From Enterobacter dykesii (GTDB taxonomy: Bacteria > Pseudomonadota > Gammaproteobacteria > Enterobacterales > Enterobacteriaceae): a DNA stretch of 64,000 nucleotides. This document shows positions 34,952 to 43,050 of the stretch, one piece after another. Made by a program: the position numbers and the translations under genes. The notes under the pieces are model-generated. The model saw only the letters and a list, made by a program, of their open reading frames with translations, ran no database searches and was not told the origin of the DNA. The first letter of the stretch is position 1, and every line of letters begins with the position of its first letter. Where the stretch lies: assembly GCF_008364625.2 (NCBI RefSeq), contig NZ_CP126604.1, positions 1,550,001-1,614,000 on the forward strand, read 5' to 3'.

Positions 34952-36535
34952 TCAGAATCCGGCGGCCGCGCCGTTGCTGCGCGGATCAAATGCCCCTTCG
35001 AACAGTCCGTTGGGGTGGCGGACAATCGCGCCCGCGTGGCCCATCGCTTCACTGAAATCAGGGAACATTTCCACCTCGTGTCCGAGTGCCTGAAGCCGTG
35101 AGACCGTCTCAGCGGTAAAGCGTCCCTCCAGCTTTAAGGTGTCCGAGGTTTGTCCCCATGTGCGCCCCAGCAGCCAGCGCGGGCGGGATATGCTTTCCTG
35201 TAAAGGCACGCCCTGAATCGCGTAGCGGGTAAAGAGCGCGGCCTGGGTTTGCGGCTGCCCGTCGCCGCCCATGGAGCCGTAGACCATCACGCGTCCGTCG
35301 TTCAGACGCGCAGCGGCCGGGTTCAGGGTATGGAATGGCTGTTTGCCCGGCGCGAGGGCCAGAAGATGGGCGGGATCGAGGCTGAACGATGCGCCGCGGT
35401 TCTGCCAGACGATGCCGGTGTCGGGCAGCACTACGCCGCTGCCGAACTCGTGATAGATACTCTGGATAAACGACACGGCAAGCCCGCTGCTGTCCATCAC
35501 CCCCATCCACACCGTATCGCCGGGGCCTTTTCCGGTGCCCCACGGCGCGGCGCGGCCGTCGTCAACCCTGTCGGCAAGCGCCTGCAGGGCGGCGGGATCC
35601 AGCAGACCCTGAATATCGGTTTTCAGCTCGCGCGGGTCGGTGATGTGGGCATCGCGCAGGCCAAAGGCCAGCTTGGTGGCTTCAACGATGCGGTGAATGG
35701 TGTCGGCGTCGTCGGCCTCGGCCATGTTCAGGCGGTCGGTGATGCCGAGTATCGCCAGCGAGACCAGCCCCTGCGTCGGTGGGGCGTGGTTAAAGATCTC
35801 CCCCTGCTGATGCTGCAGCTTCAGCGGCGCGGTGCGCCGGGCAGCGTGCGCGTTGAGATCGGCCAGCGTCACGGGCAGGCCCAGCGTCTCCATGCCGTGC
35901 GCCAGCACGTCCGCCAGCGGGCCGCGGTAAAAGCTGTCCAGACCGTCTTCCACCAGGCGCGTCAACGTCGTGGCCATGGCGGGCTGGTAAAAACGGCTCC
36001 CGACCTGCGGCGGCTTACCGTCGACCAGCCAGGTTTCCGCGAAGCCGGGCACGTCCTTCAGCTCGTCGAATTTGCTGGCCGTAGCATTGGCCTGTGAGGC
36101 CGTGACCGGCGTGCCGTTTTGCGCATAGTCAATGGCGTCGGCCAGCAGGCGGGCCAGCGGCAGCGCCTTGCCGGTCAACTCGCGCGAGACCTTCAGCGCC
36201 TCGTCCCAGCCGCTCACCGTACCGGCGACGGTCAGCGCCGCGCGGGGCCCGCGATGAGGGATATGCGCCAGACCGTCGTAGGCGGCGAGCGTCGCGCGCG
36301 ATCCCGCCGCGCCGCTGGCATCAATGGCGACAGGTTCGCCTTCCGGCGGCACGATAAGCCAGAAGCCATCGCCGCCCAGCCCGTTCATGTGCGGATAAAC
36401 CACGGCAATGGTGGCCGCGGCCGCGACCATCGCTTCTATCGCGCTGCCGCCTTCGCGCAGCACCGCCAGCGCGCTCTGGCTGGCAAGATGGTGGGGCGCA
36501 ACGGCCATGCCGTGCGTGGAGACATTACTTTGCAT
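34952..36535 (-). CDS. hpxW: HpxW, oxamate amidohydrolase (gamma-glutamyltransferase family)
   Basis: A 527-residue Ntn-hydrolase of the gamma-glutamyltransferase family without a signal peptide. The autoprocessing nucleophile is the Thr of GPGDTVWM (about residue 341); PHMNGLGGDGFW and NRGASFSLDP are family segments. In K. pneumoniae HpxW hydrolyses oxamate to oxalate and ammonia. It leads hpxWXYZ and is preceded by a sigma-54-like promoter. Confidence 0.9.
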   Translation of the reverse strand: MQSNVSTHGMAVAPHHLASQSALAVLREGGSAIEAMVAAAATIAVVYPHMNGLGGDGFWLIVPPEGEPVAIDASGAAGSRATLAAYDGLAHIPHRGPRAALTVAGTVSGWDEALKVSRELTGKALPLARLLADAIDYAQNGTPVTASQANATASKFDELKDVPGFAETWLVDGKPPQVGSRFYQPAMATTLTRLVEDGLDSFYRGPLADVLAHGMETLGLPVTLADLNAHAARRTAPLKLQHQQGEIFNHAPPTQGLVSLAILGITDRLNMAEADDADTIHRIVEATKLAFGLRDAHITDPRELKTDIQGLLDPAALQALADRVDDGRAAPWGTGKGPGDTVWMGVMDSSGLAVSFIQSIYHEFGSGVVLPDTGIVWQNRGASFSLDPAHLLALAPGKQPFHTLNPAAARLNDGRVMVYGSMGGDGQPQTQAALFTRYAIQGVPLQESISRPRWLLGRTWGQTSDTLKLEGRFTAETVSRLQALGHEVEMFPDFSEAMGHAGAIVRHPNGLFEGAFDPRSNGAAAGF

Positions 36536-36570
36536 GAAGAGTCCTCGTAACCCTGAAAGTCACAAGGTGC

Positions 36571-36586
36571 TGCAAAAGCTGTTCCA
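36571..36586 (-). promoter_or_regulatory. Putative sigma-54 promoter of hpxWXYZ
   Basis: On the minus strand TGGAAC, five bases, TTGCA; one mismatch from the -24/-12 consensus, 36 bases upstream of the hpxW ATG. Confidence 0.65.
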
Positions 36587-36589
36587 GTT

Positions 36590-36607
36590 CTGAAAGAAAA
36601 GTTTCAG
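36590..36607. promoter_or_regulatory. Inverted repeat, possible RpiR-type operator
   Basis: CTGAAA-N6-TTTCAG in the divergent gap between hpxW and the RpiR gene, next to the hpxW promoter. Further imperfect TGAAA/TTACAG motifs flank it. RpiR-family operators are often of the TGAAA-TTTCA kind. Confidence 0.5.
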
Positions 36608-36678
36608 TAAACTGGCACGTATAATGAATACCTAGAATAAAAGGTACAATGTGATGAAACAAAAGTTACAGAGGCGCT

Positions 36679-37518
36679 ATGGAACAACTGGATGAACGTC
36701 TGAAAGCACAGTATCCGTCGCTGTCGCCGCAGGAGCAGCGGGTGGCGGACTTTATTTTCGATCATTTTGACGATCTCATTAGCTACAACAGCGCCGAGCT
36801 GGCGCAGCTGAGCGGAGTGTCGAAAGCCACGGTCAGCCGCCTGTTTAAGCGGCTGGGCTATGAGAAATATAAGGACATGCGCGACGAGCTGCGCACCCTG
36901 CGCCAGAGCGGGATGCCGCTCACCGATAACCGCGACGCGGTGCAGGGCAACACGCTGCTGGCGCGCCACTACAAGCAGGAGATGGCGAACCTGACCCAGT
37001 GGGTCAATGCCCTCGACGCGCAGCAATTTGCCGACGCCATGGCCTGCATGGTGAAGGCGCGGCGGATCGTGATTATCGGCATGCGTAACGCCTATCCGGC
37101 GGCGCTGCACCTGCGCCAGCAGCTGCTGCAGGCGCGCGGTCAGGTGCTGGTCCTGCCGCAGCCGGGGCAGAGCCTGAGCGAAGAGCTGGTGGATTTAACG
37201 CCGGACGATCTGGTGGTCATGATGGCCTTTCGCCGCCGTCCGCGCATCATCCGCCCGCTGATGGAGCAGCTTCAGAGCAGCGGTATTCCAGTGCTGCTGA
37301 TGTGCGAGCCGCAGGCGCACAGCCTGTTCCCGCTGGCAAGCTGGCAGCTCTGCGCCCCGCTGGACAGCGTCTCGGCCTATGACAGCTATTCCTCGGTTAA
37401 CAGTCTGATCAACCTGCTGGCGAATGCCTTTCTGCATGAGATCCTCGATAAAGGCCGTCCGCGCATTCACGAGATTGCCTCCCTCTACCAGCAGCTGGAC
37501 GAACTCGAACAACGATAA
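36679..37518 (+). CDS. MurR/RpiR-family regulator of the hpx genes
   Basis: A 279-residue regulator with an N-terminal RpiR HTH (residues about 1-80; LSGVSKATVSRLFKRLGYEKY) and a SIS-type effector domain (RRIVIIGMRNAYPAALHLRQ). It stands between the divergent hpxWXYZ operon and the ABC transporter-hpxJK operon, so it likely controls one or both in response to a pathway intermediate. The name hpxU has been used for such a gene in related clusters, but I am not sure enough to assign it. Confidence 0.83.
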   Translation: MEQLDERLKAQYPSLSPQEQRVADFIFDHFDDLISYNSAELAQLSGVSKATVSRLFKRLGYEKYKDMRDELRTLRQSGMPLTDNRDAVQGNTLLARHYKQEMANLTQWVNALDAQQFADAMACMVKARRIVIIGMRNAYPAALHLRQQLLQARGQVLVLPQPGQSLSEELVDLTPDDLVVMMAFRRRPRIIRPLMEQLQSSGIPVLLMCEPQAHSLFPLASWQLCAPLDSVSAYDSYSSVNSLINLLANAFLHEILDKGRPRIHEIASLYQQLDELEQR

Positions 37519-37521
37519 TGG

Positions 37522-37556
37522 GGCATCAGGCTGGTGCTTTGCATTAAAATGGTGCA
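37522..37556. promoter_or_regulatory. Two tandem NtrC-like sites upstream of the ABC-hpxJK operon
   Basis: TGCATT-N5-GGTGCA (37540-37556) matches the NtrC consensus at 10 of 12 positions and GGCATC-N5-GGTGCT (37522-37538) at 9 of 12. They sit about 90-130 bases upstream of a perfect sigma-54 promoter, the usual enhancer distance. Confidence 0.7.
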
Positions 37557-37562
37557 TTTGGT

Positions 37563-37592
37563 GGGTCGGGAAAACGCTCGTTTTTTCGACCC
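37563..37592. terminator. Hairpin after the RpiR gene
   Basis: GGGTCG (37563-37568) pairs with CGACCC (37587-37592) and AAAACG (37571-37576) with CGTTTT (37579-37584), joined by two G-T pairs: 14 paired positions and a two-base turn. Likely terminator of the regulator gene; the following T-run is short. Confidence 0.6.
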
Positions 37593-37641
37593 GCCCCCCT
37601 TTTATCAGGCTTCACAAGAATATTTCCCGCTTCGCCTTATC

Positions 37642-37657
37642 TGGCACATTAGTTGCA
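37642..37657 (+). promoter_or_regulatory. Sigma-54 promoter of the ABC-hpxJK operon
   Basis: TGGCAC, five bases, TTGCA: a perfect -24/-12 promoter, 53 bases before the binding-protein ATG. Confidence 0.82.
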
Positions 37658-37709
37658 AAATCACATTCAAAGAATCTTTTGTTTCATGTTAACGTTACGG
37701 GGAAGCACC

Positions 37710-38492
37710 ATGAAAAAATTGTTGATTGCACTGGCCGGGGCCGCATGTCTCTTCACACAGCTGCCGGCAAAGGCTGACCAGCTTCAGGATATCGAGAAGC
37801 GCGGCACCATTCGCATTGCCGTTCCGCAGGACTTCCCGCCGTTTGGCTCGGTGGGGACCGACCTGCAGCCGCAGGGCTATGACATCGACATGGCGCGCTA
37901 TCTGGCCAAACAGATGAAGCTCAAGCTGCAGCTGGTGCCGGTGACCAGCGCCAACCGCGTGCCGTACCTGCAAACCGATAAGGTGGATCTGGTCATTTCC
38001 AGCCTCGGTAAAAACCCTGAGCGCGAGAAGGTGATCGACTTCAGCCGAGCCTACGCGCCGTTCTTCCTCGGCGTGTTTGGCCCGAAAGGCGCTGAGCTGA
38101 AGGACGCCGCCGCGCTGAGCGGAAAAACCATCGGCGTGACGCGAGGGGCGGTGGAGGACATGGTGCTGACCAGCCTGGCGCCGAAAGACGCGGACGTGAA
38201 GCGCTACGAAGATAACAACACCACGCTCTCCGCCTATCTCTCCGGACAGGTGCAGTACGTGGCAACCGGCAACCTCGTGGTGGCGGCCATTTCGCGCCAG
38301 AACGCGGATAAAGCCCCGGTGCCGAGCTTTATGCTGAAAGATTCGCCGTGCTTTATTGGCCTGAAGAAAAACGAACCGGCCCTGAAGGCAAAAGTGGACG
38401 CGCTGATTGAGCAGGGCATCAAGGACGGCACGCTGAACGGCCTGTCTGAACAGTGGCTGAAGGCCCCGCTGCCGGCCAACCTTGGCGCCTGA
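37710..38492 (+). CDS. ABC transporter substrate-binding protein, amino acid (SBP family 3) type
   Basis: A 260-residue periplasmic protein: signal peptide MKKLLIALAGAACLFTQLPAKA, then family 3 segments (IRIAVPQDFPPFGSVG, GYDIDMARYLAKQM, DLVISSLGKNPEREKVIDFS). It should bind a small amino-acid-like solute for the two permeases and ATPase that follow. Context suggests a ureide or other purine breakdown product such as allantoate, but the ligand is not readable. GGGGAAG precedes the ATG at 37710. Confidence 0.86.
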   Translation: MKKLLIALAGAACLFTQLPAKADQLQDIEKRGTIRIAVPQDFPPFGSVGTDLQPQGYDIDMARYLAKQMKLKLQLVPVTSANRVPYLQTDKVDLVISSLGKNPEREKVIDFSRAYAPFFLGVFGPKGAELKDAAALSGKTIGVTRGAVEDMVLTSLAPKDADVKRYEDNNTTLSAYLSGQVQYVATGNLVVAAISRQNADKAPVPSFMLKDSPCFIGLKKNEPALKAKVDALIEQGIKDGTLNGLSEQWLKAPLPANLGA

Positions 38493-38496
38493 GCCG

Positions 38497-39162
38497 ATGA
38501 CTGAGCAACTTGATTTCTCCGCGCTCTGGCCGTACTGGCCGGAGCTGCTGGCGGGGCTGTGGATCACCGTTCAGCTGACGGTGATGGCCACCGTCGGCGG
38601 GCTGGCGATAGGGATCTTCGGGGCGGCGATCCGCAGCGGACGCACCACCTGGTTCAGTCGGATCTGGGGCGGCTACGTGGAAATTATCCGCAACACGCCG
38701 TTTGTGGTGCAGCTGTTTTTCATCGTCTTCGGCCTGCCGAATCTTGGGCTGAAGATGACGGCGGGGGAAGCGGCGCTGCTGGCCATGGTGGTAAACCTGG
38801 GCGCATACAGCACCGAGATTATCCGCGCGGGCATTCAGGTCACGCCGAAAGGGCAGTGGGAGGCCGGACGCGTGCTGGGGCTGACCCGCCTGCAGACCTT
38901 TATTCGCGTGGTGCTGCCGCCCGCGCTGCAGCGCATTTACCCGGCGCTGGTGAGCCAGTGCATCATCGTGATGCTCGGCTCGTCGGTGGTGTCGCAGGTC
39001 TCGTATGAAGAGCTGACCTTCGCCGCCAACCTGATCCAGTCCAGAACGTTTTTGAGCTTTGAGGTGTATCTGGTGACAACCGGCATTTACTTAGCGCTGT
39101 CGATAACCCTGCGCCAGCTGATGATGGCGGCGGGACGCAAATGGCTGGGGGTGCAGGCATGA
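38497..39162 (+). CDS. ABC transporter permease, HisMQ type (first)
   Basis: A 221-residue inner-membrane permease of the polar amino acid type, with the EAA loop near KGQWEAGRVLGLTRLQTF, where the ATPase docks, and about five hydrophobic segments. It starts four bases after the binding-protein stop (ATG 38497) and overlaps the second permease by ATGA. Confidence 0.86.
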   Translation: MTEQLDFSALWPYWPELLAGLWITVQLTVMATVGGLAIGIFGAAIRSGRTTWFSRIWGGYVEIIRNTPFVVQLFFIVFGLPNLGLKMTAGEAALLAMVVNLGAYSTEIIRAGIQVTPKGQWEAGRVLGLTRLQTFIRVVLPPALQRIYPALVSQCIIVMLGSSVVSQVSYEELTFAANLIQSRTFLSFEVYLVTTGIYLALSITLRQLMMAAGRKWLGVQA

Positions 39163-39818
39163 TGACCACCTTTACCGACTGGGACATTATTCGCAACCTG
39201 CTGCTGGCCGGACGCTGGACGGTGCTGCTGTCGCTGGTGGCGTTTGTCGGCGGAGCGGTGGTGACGCTGCCGCTCCTGCTGCTGCGCCTGACGGGCGGGC
39301 GCACGGTGAAGCGCATCATCCGCGGCTACATTGAGCTGTTTCAGGGTACGCCGCTGCTGATGCAGCTGTTCCTGGCCTTTTTCGGCGTGGCGCTGTTCGG
39401 CATCGACGTTTCGCCGTGGACCGCCGCCTCGCTGGCCCTGACGTTTTACACCAGCGCGTTTCTGCTCGATATCTGGTTTGGCAGCATTCGCGCCCTGCCG
39501 AAGGGGCAGTGGGAAGCGTCGCGCTGTCTGGGGCTGACCTTCGGCCAGACCCTTTTTCGCGTGGTCGCCCCGCAGGCGCTGCGCATCGGCATCGCCCCGA
39601 CGGTCGGCTTTGCGGTGCAGGTTATCAAAGGCACCGCGCTGGCGTCGATTATCGGCTTTATCGAGCTGACCAAGGCCGGGACCATGTTGACCAACGTGAC
39701 GTATCAGCCGTTTAAGGTCTTTGCGCTGGTGGCGCTCGGCTACTTTATTCTGTGTTATCCGCTGTCGCGCTACAGCCGCTATCTGGAGACGAAATTCAAT
39801 GCCTCTCATCACCATTAA
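39159..39818 (+). CDS. ABC transporter permease, HisMQ type (second)
   Basis: A 219-residue partner permease with the EAA-type loop PKGQWEASRCLGLTFGQTLF and about five hydrophobic segments. Start ATG at 39159 overlaps the stop of the first permease; the last 20 bases overlap the ATPase gene. The pair should form the heterodimeric channel. Confidence 0.85.
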   Translation: MMTTFTDWDIIRNLLLAGRWTVLLSLVAFVGGAVVTLPLLLLRLTGGRTVKRIIRGYIELFQGTPLLMQLFLAFFGVALFGIDVSPWTAASLALTFYTSAFLLDIWFGSIRALPKGQWEASRCLGLTFGQTLFRVVAPQALRIGIAPTVGFAVQVIKGTALASIIGFIELTKAGTMLTNVTYQPFKVFALVALGYFILCYPLSRYSRYLETKFNASHHH

Positions 39819-40536
39819 TCAGGTGCAGAAGTACTACGGCGATAACCACGTGCTCAAGGGCGTCGATCTGGATATCGACATGGGCCAGGTAATCTCCATT
39901 ATCGGGCGCAGCGGATCGGGCAAAAGCACGCTGCTGCGCTGCATTAACGGCCTGGAAGGCTATCAGGACGGCAGCATCAAGCTGGGTGGCATGACCATTA
40001 CCGACCGGGATTCCCAGGCGCGTGAAATCAGCCGCTCGGTCGGGATGGTGTTCCAGAGCTTCAACCTGTTCCCGCACATGACGGCGCTGGAGAACGTGAT
40101 GCTCGCCCCGCGTCGGGTGCTGAAGAAAAGCGCCGCCGAATGCCGCGAGCTGGCGGAGCGTATGCTGGAGAAAGTGGGGCTCGGCGATCGTCTGGATTAC
40201 TACCCGTCGAGCCTCTCCGGCGGCCAGCAGCAGCGCGTGGCGATCGCCCGCGCGCTGGCGATGTCGCCTAAGGTTTTACTCTGTGACGAGATCACTTCCG
40301 CGCTGGACCCGGAGCTGGTGGGCGAAGTGCTCAAGGTGCTGGAGCAGCTGGCGGCCGAGGGGATGACCCTGATTCTCGTGACGCATGAAATGAATTTTGC
40401 CCGCGAAGTGGGCGACCGCGTGGTGTTTATGCACCAGGGGAAAGTCTGGGAGCAGGGCGACAGCAAAACGCTGTTCGCCAACCCGCAGACCACGGAACTG
40501 AAGCAGTTCATCTCCTCCGTGCGCGGCCTCAACTGA
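39799..40536 (+). CDS. ABC transporter ATP-binding protein, amino acid type
   Basis: A 245-residue ATPase of the GlnQ/HisP type: Walker A GRSGSGKST, Q-loop VFQSFNLFPHMT, signature LSGGQQQR, Walker B VLLCDEITSALDPE and the H-loop LVTHEM. It powers the adjacent uptake system. The start MPLITINQVQKYYGDNHVL is typical, so the overlap with the permease 3' end is accepted. Confidence 0.9.
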   Translation: MPLITINQVQKYYGDNHVLKGVDLDIDMGQVISIIGRSGSGKSTLLRCINGLEGYQDGSIKLGGMTITDRDSQAREISRSVGMVFQSFNLFPHMTALENVMLAPRRVLKKSAAECRELAERMLEKVGLGDRLDYYPSSLSGGQQQRVAIARALAMSPKVLLCDEITSALDPELVGEVLKVLEQLAAEGMTLILVTHEMNFAREVGDRVVFMHQGKVWEQGDSKTLFANPQTTELKQFISSVRGLN

Positions 40537-40549
40537 TAAGGACTTAACA

Positions 40550-41791
40550 ATGGATATCGCAGACTTTCCGCAAATCAACCCGCCCCAGCGCCTGCTGATG
40601 GGGCCGGGCCCGATCAACGCCGACCCGCGCGTGCTGCGCGCCATGTCGAGCCAGCTGATCGGCCAGTACGACCCGGCGATGACCCACTACATGAACGAGG
40701 TGATGGCGCTCTATCGCGGGGTGTTCCGCACCGAAAACCGCTGGACGATGCTGGTGGACGGCACCTCCCGCGCGGGGATTGAAGCGATACTGGTCTCCGC
40801 CATCCGCCCGGGAGATAAGGTGCTGGTACCGGTGTTTGGCCGCTTTGGTCATCTGCTGTGCGAAATTGCCCGCCGCTGCCGCGCCGAGGTGCATACCATC
40901 GAGGTACCTTGGGGCGAGGTGTTTACCCCGGACCAGGTCGAGGATGCGATTAAACGTATTCGTCCGCGCCTGCTGCTGACCGTACAGGGCGACACCTCCA
41001 CCACCATGCTGCAGCCGCTCGCGGAGCTGGGTGCTATCTGCCGTCGCTACGACGTGCTGTTTTACACCGACGCCACCGCGTCGCTCGGCGGCAACGCGCT
41101 GGAGACCGACGCCTGGGGGCTGGATGCCGTCTCGGCCGGGATGCAGAAGTGCCTCGGCGGCCCGTCGGGCACCTCGCCGATCACCCTGAGCGCGCGCATG
41201 GAGGAGGCGATCCGCCGCCGCAAGTGCGTGGAGGAGGGCATTCGCACCGACGCCCACCGCGACGGCGACGAGGAGATGATCTACTCCAACTACTTCGATC
41301 TCGGCATGGTGATGGACTACTGGGGGCCGGAACGCCTGAACCACCATACCGAAGCCACGACCGCGCTGTTTGGCGCCCGCGAGTGCGCGCGGCTGATCCT
41401 GCAGGAAGGGCTGGATAACGGCATCGCGCGTCATAAGCTGCACGGCGAGGCGCTGCTGAAGGGCATTCAGGCGATGGGGCTGGAGACCTTTGGCGACCTG
41501 AAGCACAAGATGAACAACGTGCTGGGCGTGGCGATCCCGCAGGGCGTCAACGGCGACCAGGTGCGTAAGCTGATGCTGGAGGATTTCGGGATTGAAATCG
41601 GCACCTCGTTTGGCCCGCTGCACGGCAAAGTGTGGCGTATCGGCACGATGGGCTACAACGCGCGCAAGGACTGCGTGATGACCACCCTGAGCGCGCTGGA
41701 GTCGGTGCTGAACTACCTGCAATTCACCACCACGCAGGGGGCCGCCATGCAGGCCGCGTGGGACCACTATCGCCGCGAGACGCCGCAATGA
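40550..41791 (+). CDS. hpxJ: HpxJ, ureidoglycine-2-oxo acid aminotransferase (PucG type)
   Basis: A 413-residue class V PLP aminotransferase; the PLP Lys is K200 in SAGMQKCLGGPSG and the N-terminus LLMGPGPINADPRVL is that of PucG/HpxJ enzymes. It transfers the amino group of (S)-ureidoglycine to glyoxylate or another 2-oxo acid, giving oxalurate and an amino acid. It is coupled to hpxK by ATGA and follows the transporter genes by 13 bases. Confidence 0.92.
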   Translation: MDIADFPQINPPQRLLMGPGPINADPRVLRAMSSQLIGQYDPAMTHYMNEVMALYRGVFRTENRWTMLVDGTSRAGIEAILVSAIRPGDKVLVPVFGRFGHLLCEIARRCRAEVHTIEVPWGEVFTPDQVEDAIKRIRPRLLLTVQGDTSTTMLQPLAELGAICRRYDVLFYTDATASLGGNALETDAWGLDAVSAGMQKCLGGPSGTSPITLSARMEEAIRRRKCVEEGIRTDAHRDGDEEMIYSNYFDLGMVMDYWGPERLNHHTEATTALFGARECARLILQEGLDNGIARHKLHGEALLKGIQAMGLETFGDLKHKMNNVLGVAIPQGVNGDQVRKLMLEDFGIEIGTSFGPLHGKVWRIGTMGYNARKDCVMTTLSALESVLNYLQFTTTQGAAMQAAWDHYRRETPQ

Positions 41792-43050
41792 GCCCGGCGG
41801 CAGAACGGGTGATGGCCCGCGCCGACGCGCTGGCCGCCATCAGCGAAAGCCCGGATGCGCTGACGAGGGTTTATCTCTCAACCCAGCATCTGCAGGCCAA
41901 CCAGCTGGTGGGGCAGTGGATGAGCCAGGCGGGAATGACCGTCTGGCAGGACAGCGTGGGCAACATCTGTGGACGCTATGAGGGCGCGCAGGAAGGGGCG
42001 CAGGCGGTGCTGCTCGGCTCGCATCTCGATACCGTGCGCAATGCCGGGCGCTACGACGGCATGCTTGGGGTGCTCACCGCCATTGAGGTGGTGGACAGCC
42101 TGCACCAGCAGGGTGTGCATCTGGCGCAGGCCATCGAGATTGTCGGCTTTTGTGACGAAGAGGGGACCCGCTTCGGCATTACGCTGTTAGGCAGCCGGGG
42201 TATCACCGGCACCTGGCCGCAGGGCTGGCTGGAGAAAGCTGACGCCAGCGGAACCAGCGTGGCGCAGGCGATGACCCTGGTGGGGCTCGATCCTGCCCGC
42301 GTGCTCCATGCCGCGCGCCGTCAGGAGGATTTCAGCGCCTATCTGGAACTGCATATTGAGCAGGGGCCATGCCTTGAGCAGGAGGCGCTCGCCCTTGGCG
42401 TGGTGGAGGCCATTAACGGCGCGCGCCGGCTGAACTGCCGCTTTACCGGCGAGGCCGGGCACGCGGGAACCGTGCCGATGCACCACCGCAGGGACGCGCT
42501 GGCCGCCGCCGCCGAGTGGATGGTTATCATTGAAAATGCAACCCGACAGCAGGGCGGTAACCTGGTGGCGACGGTTGGCGAGCTGCGCTGCCTGCCGGGG
42601 GCGGTGAACGTGATCCCCGGCGAGGTTCAGCTCTCGCTGGATATTCGCGGGCCGCAGGATGCGCCGCTGGATCGGTTGCTTAACGACCTGCTGGAACATG
42701 CGCAGGCGATCGCCTCGCGCCGCGGTCTGGACTTCAGCGCCGAGGAGTTTTACCGCATTGCCGCCACGCCGTGCGATTTCCACCTGCAAAACGTGCTGGG
42801 GGAGGCGGTCACATCGGTACAGGGGCGTTCGCTTTCGCTGCCCAGCGGTGCGGGCCACGACGCGATTGCCATCGCGGAACGCTGGCCGGTCGGCATGCTG
42901 TTTGTGCGCTGCAAAGGAGGCGTCAGCCACCATCCGGCGGAATCGGTGATGGCTGAGGATGTCGCCCTGGCGATTGAGGCGTTTTCGCGTGCGGTGATTC
43001 AGCTGGCGGAGAGCGTTACTCCAGCCCCAGCGTATATTGCGCGATCTTGA
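41788..43050 (+). CDS. hpxK: HpxK, allantoate amidohydrolase
   Basis: A 420-residue M20/M28-type metallo-amidohydrolase of the AllC/beta-ureidopropionase group. Metal ligands are visible in GSHLDTVRNAGRYDG, DEEGTRFG, LELHIEQGP and GVSHHPAES. It hydrolyses allantoate to (S)-ureidoglycine, CO2 and ammonia, for HpxJ. The ATG at 41788 overlaps the hpxJ stop. Its last 35 bases overlap the convergent mgtE-like gene. Confidence 0.92.
   Translation: MSPAAERVMARADALAAISESPDALTRVYLSTQHLQANQLVGQWMSQAGMTVWQDSVGNICGRYEGAQEGAQAVLLGSHLDTVRNAGRYDGMLGVLTAIEVVDSLHQQGVHLAQAIEIVGFCDEEGTRFGITLLGSRGITGTWPQGWLEKADASGTSVAQAMTLVGLDPARVLHAARRQEDFSAYLELHIEQGPCLEQEALALGVVEAINGARRLNCRFTGEAGHAGTVPMHHRRDALAAAAEWMVIIENATRQQGGNLVATVGELRCLPGAVNVIPGEVQLSLDIRGPQDAPLDRLLNDLLEHAQAIASRRGLDFSAEEFYRIAATPCDFHLQNVLGEAVTSVQGRSLSLPSGAGHDAIAIAERWPVGMLFVRCKGGVSHHPAESVMAEDVALAIEAFSRAVIQLAESVTPAPAYIARS

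Noticed and set aside
40544-41788. A 414-codon minus-strand frame opposite hpxJ, and similar long frames opposite rutA (54510-55604) and agp (46529-47470)
   Set aside because: All mirror well-recognised genes codon for codon and show no family motifs of their own.
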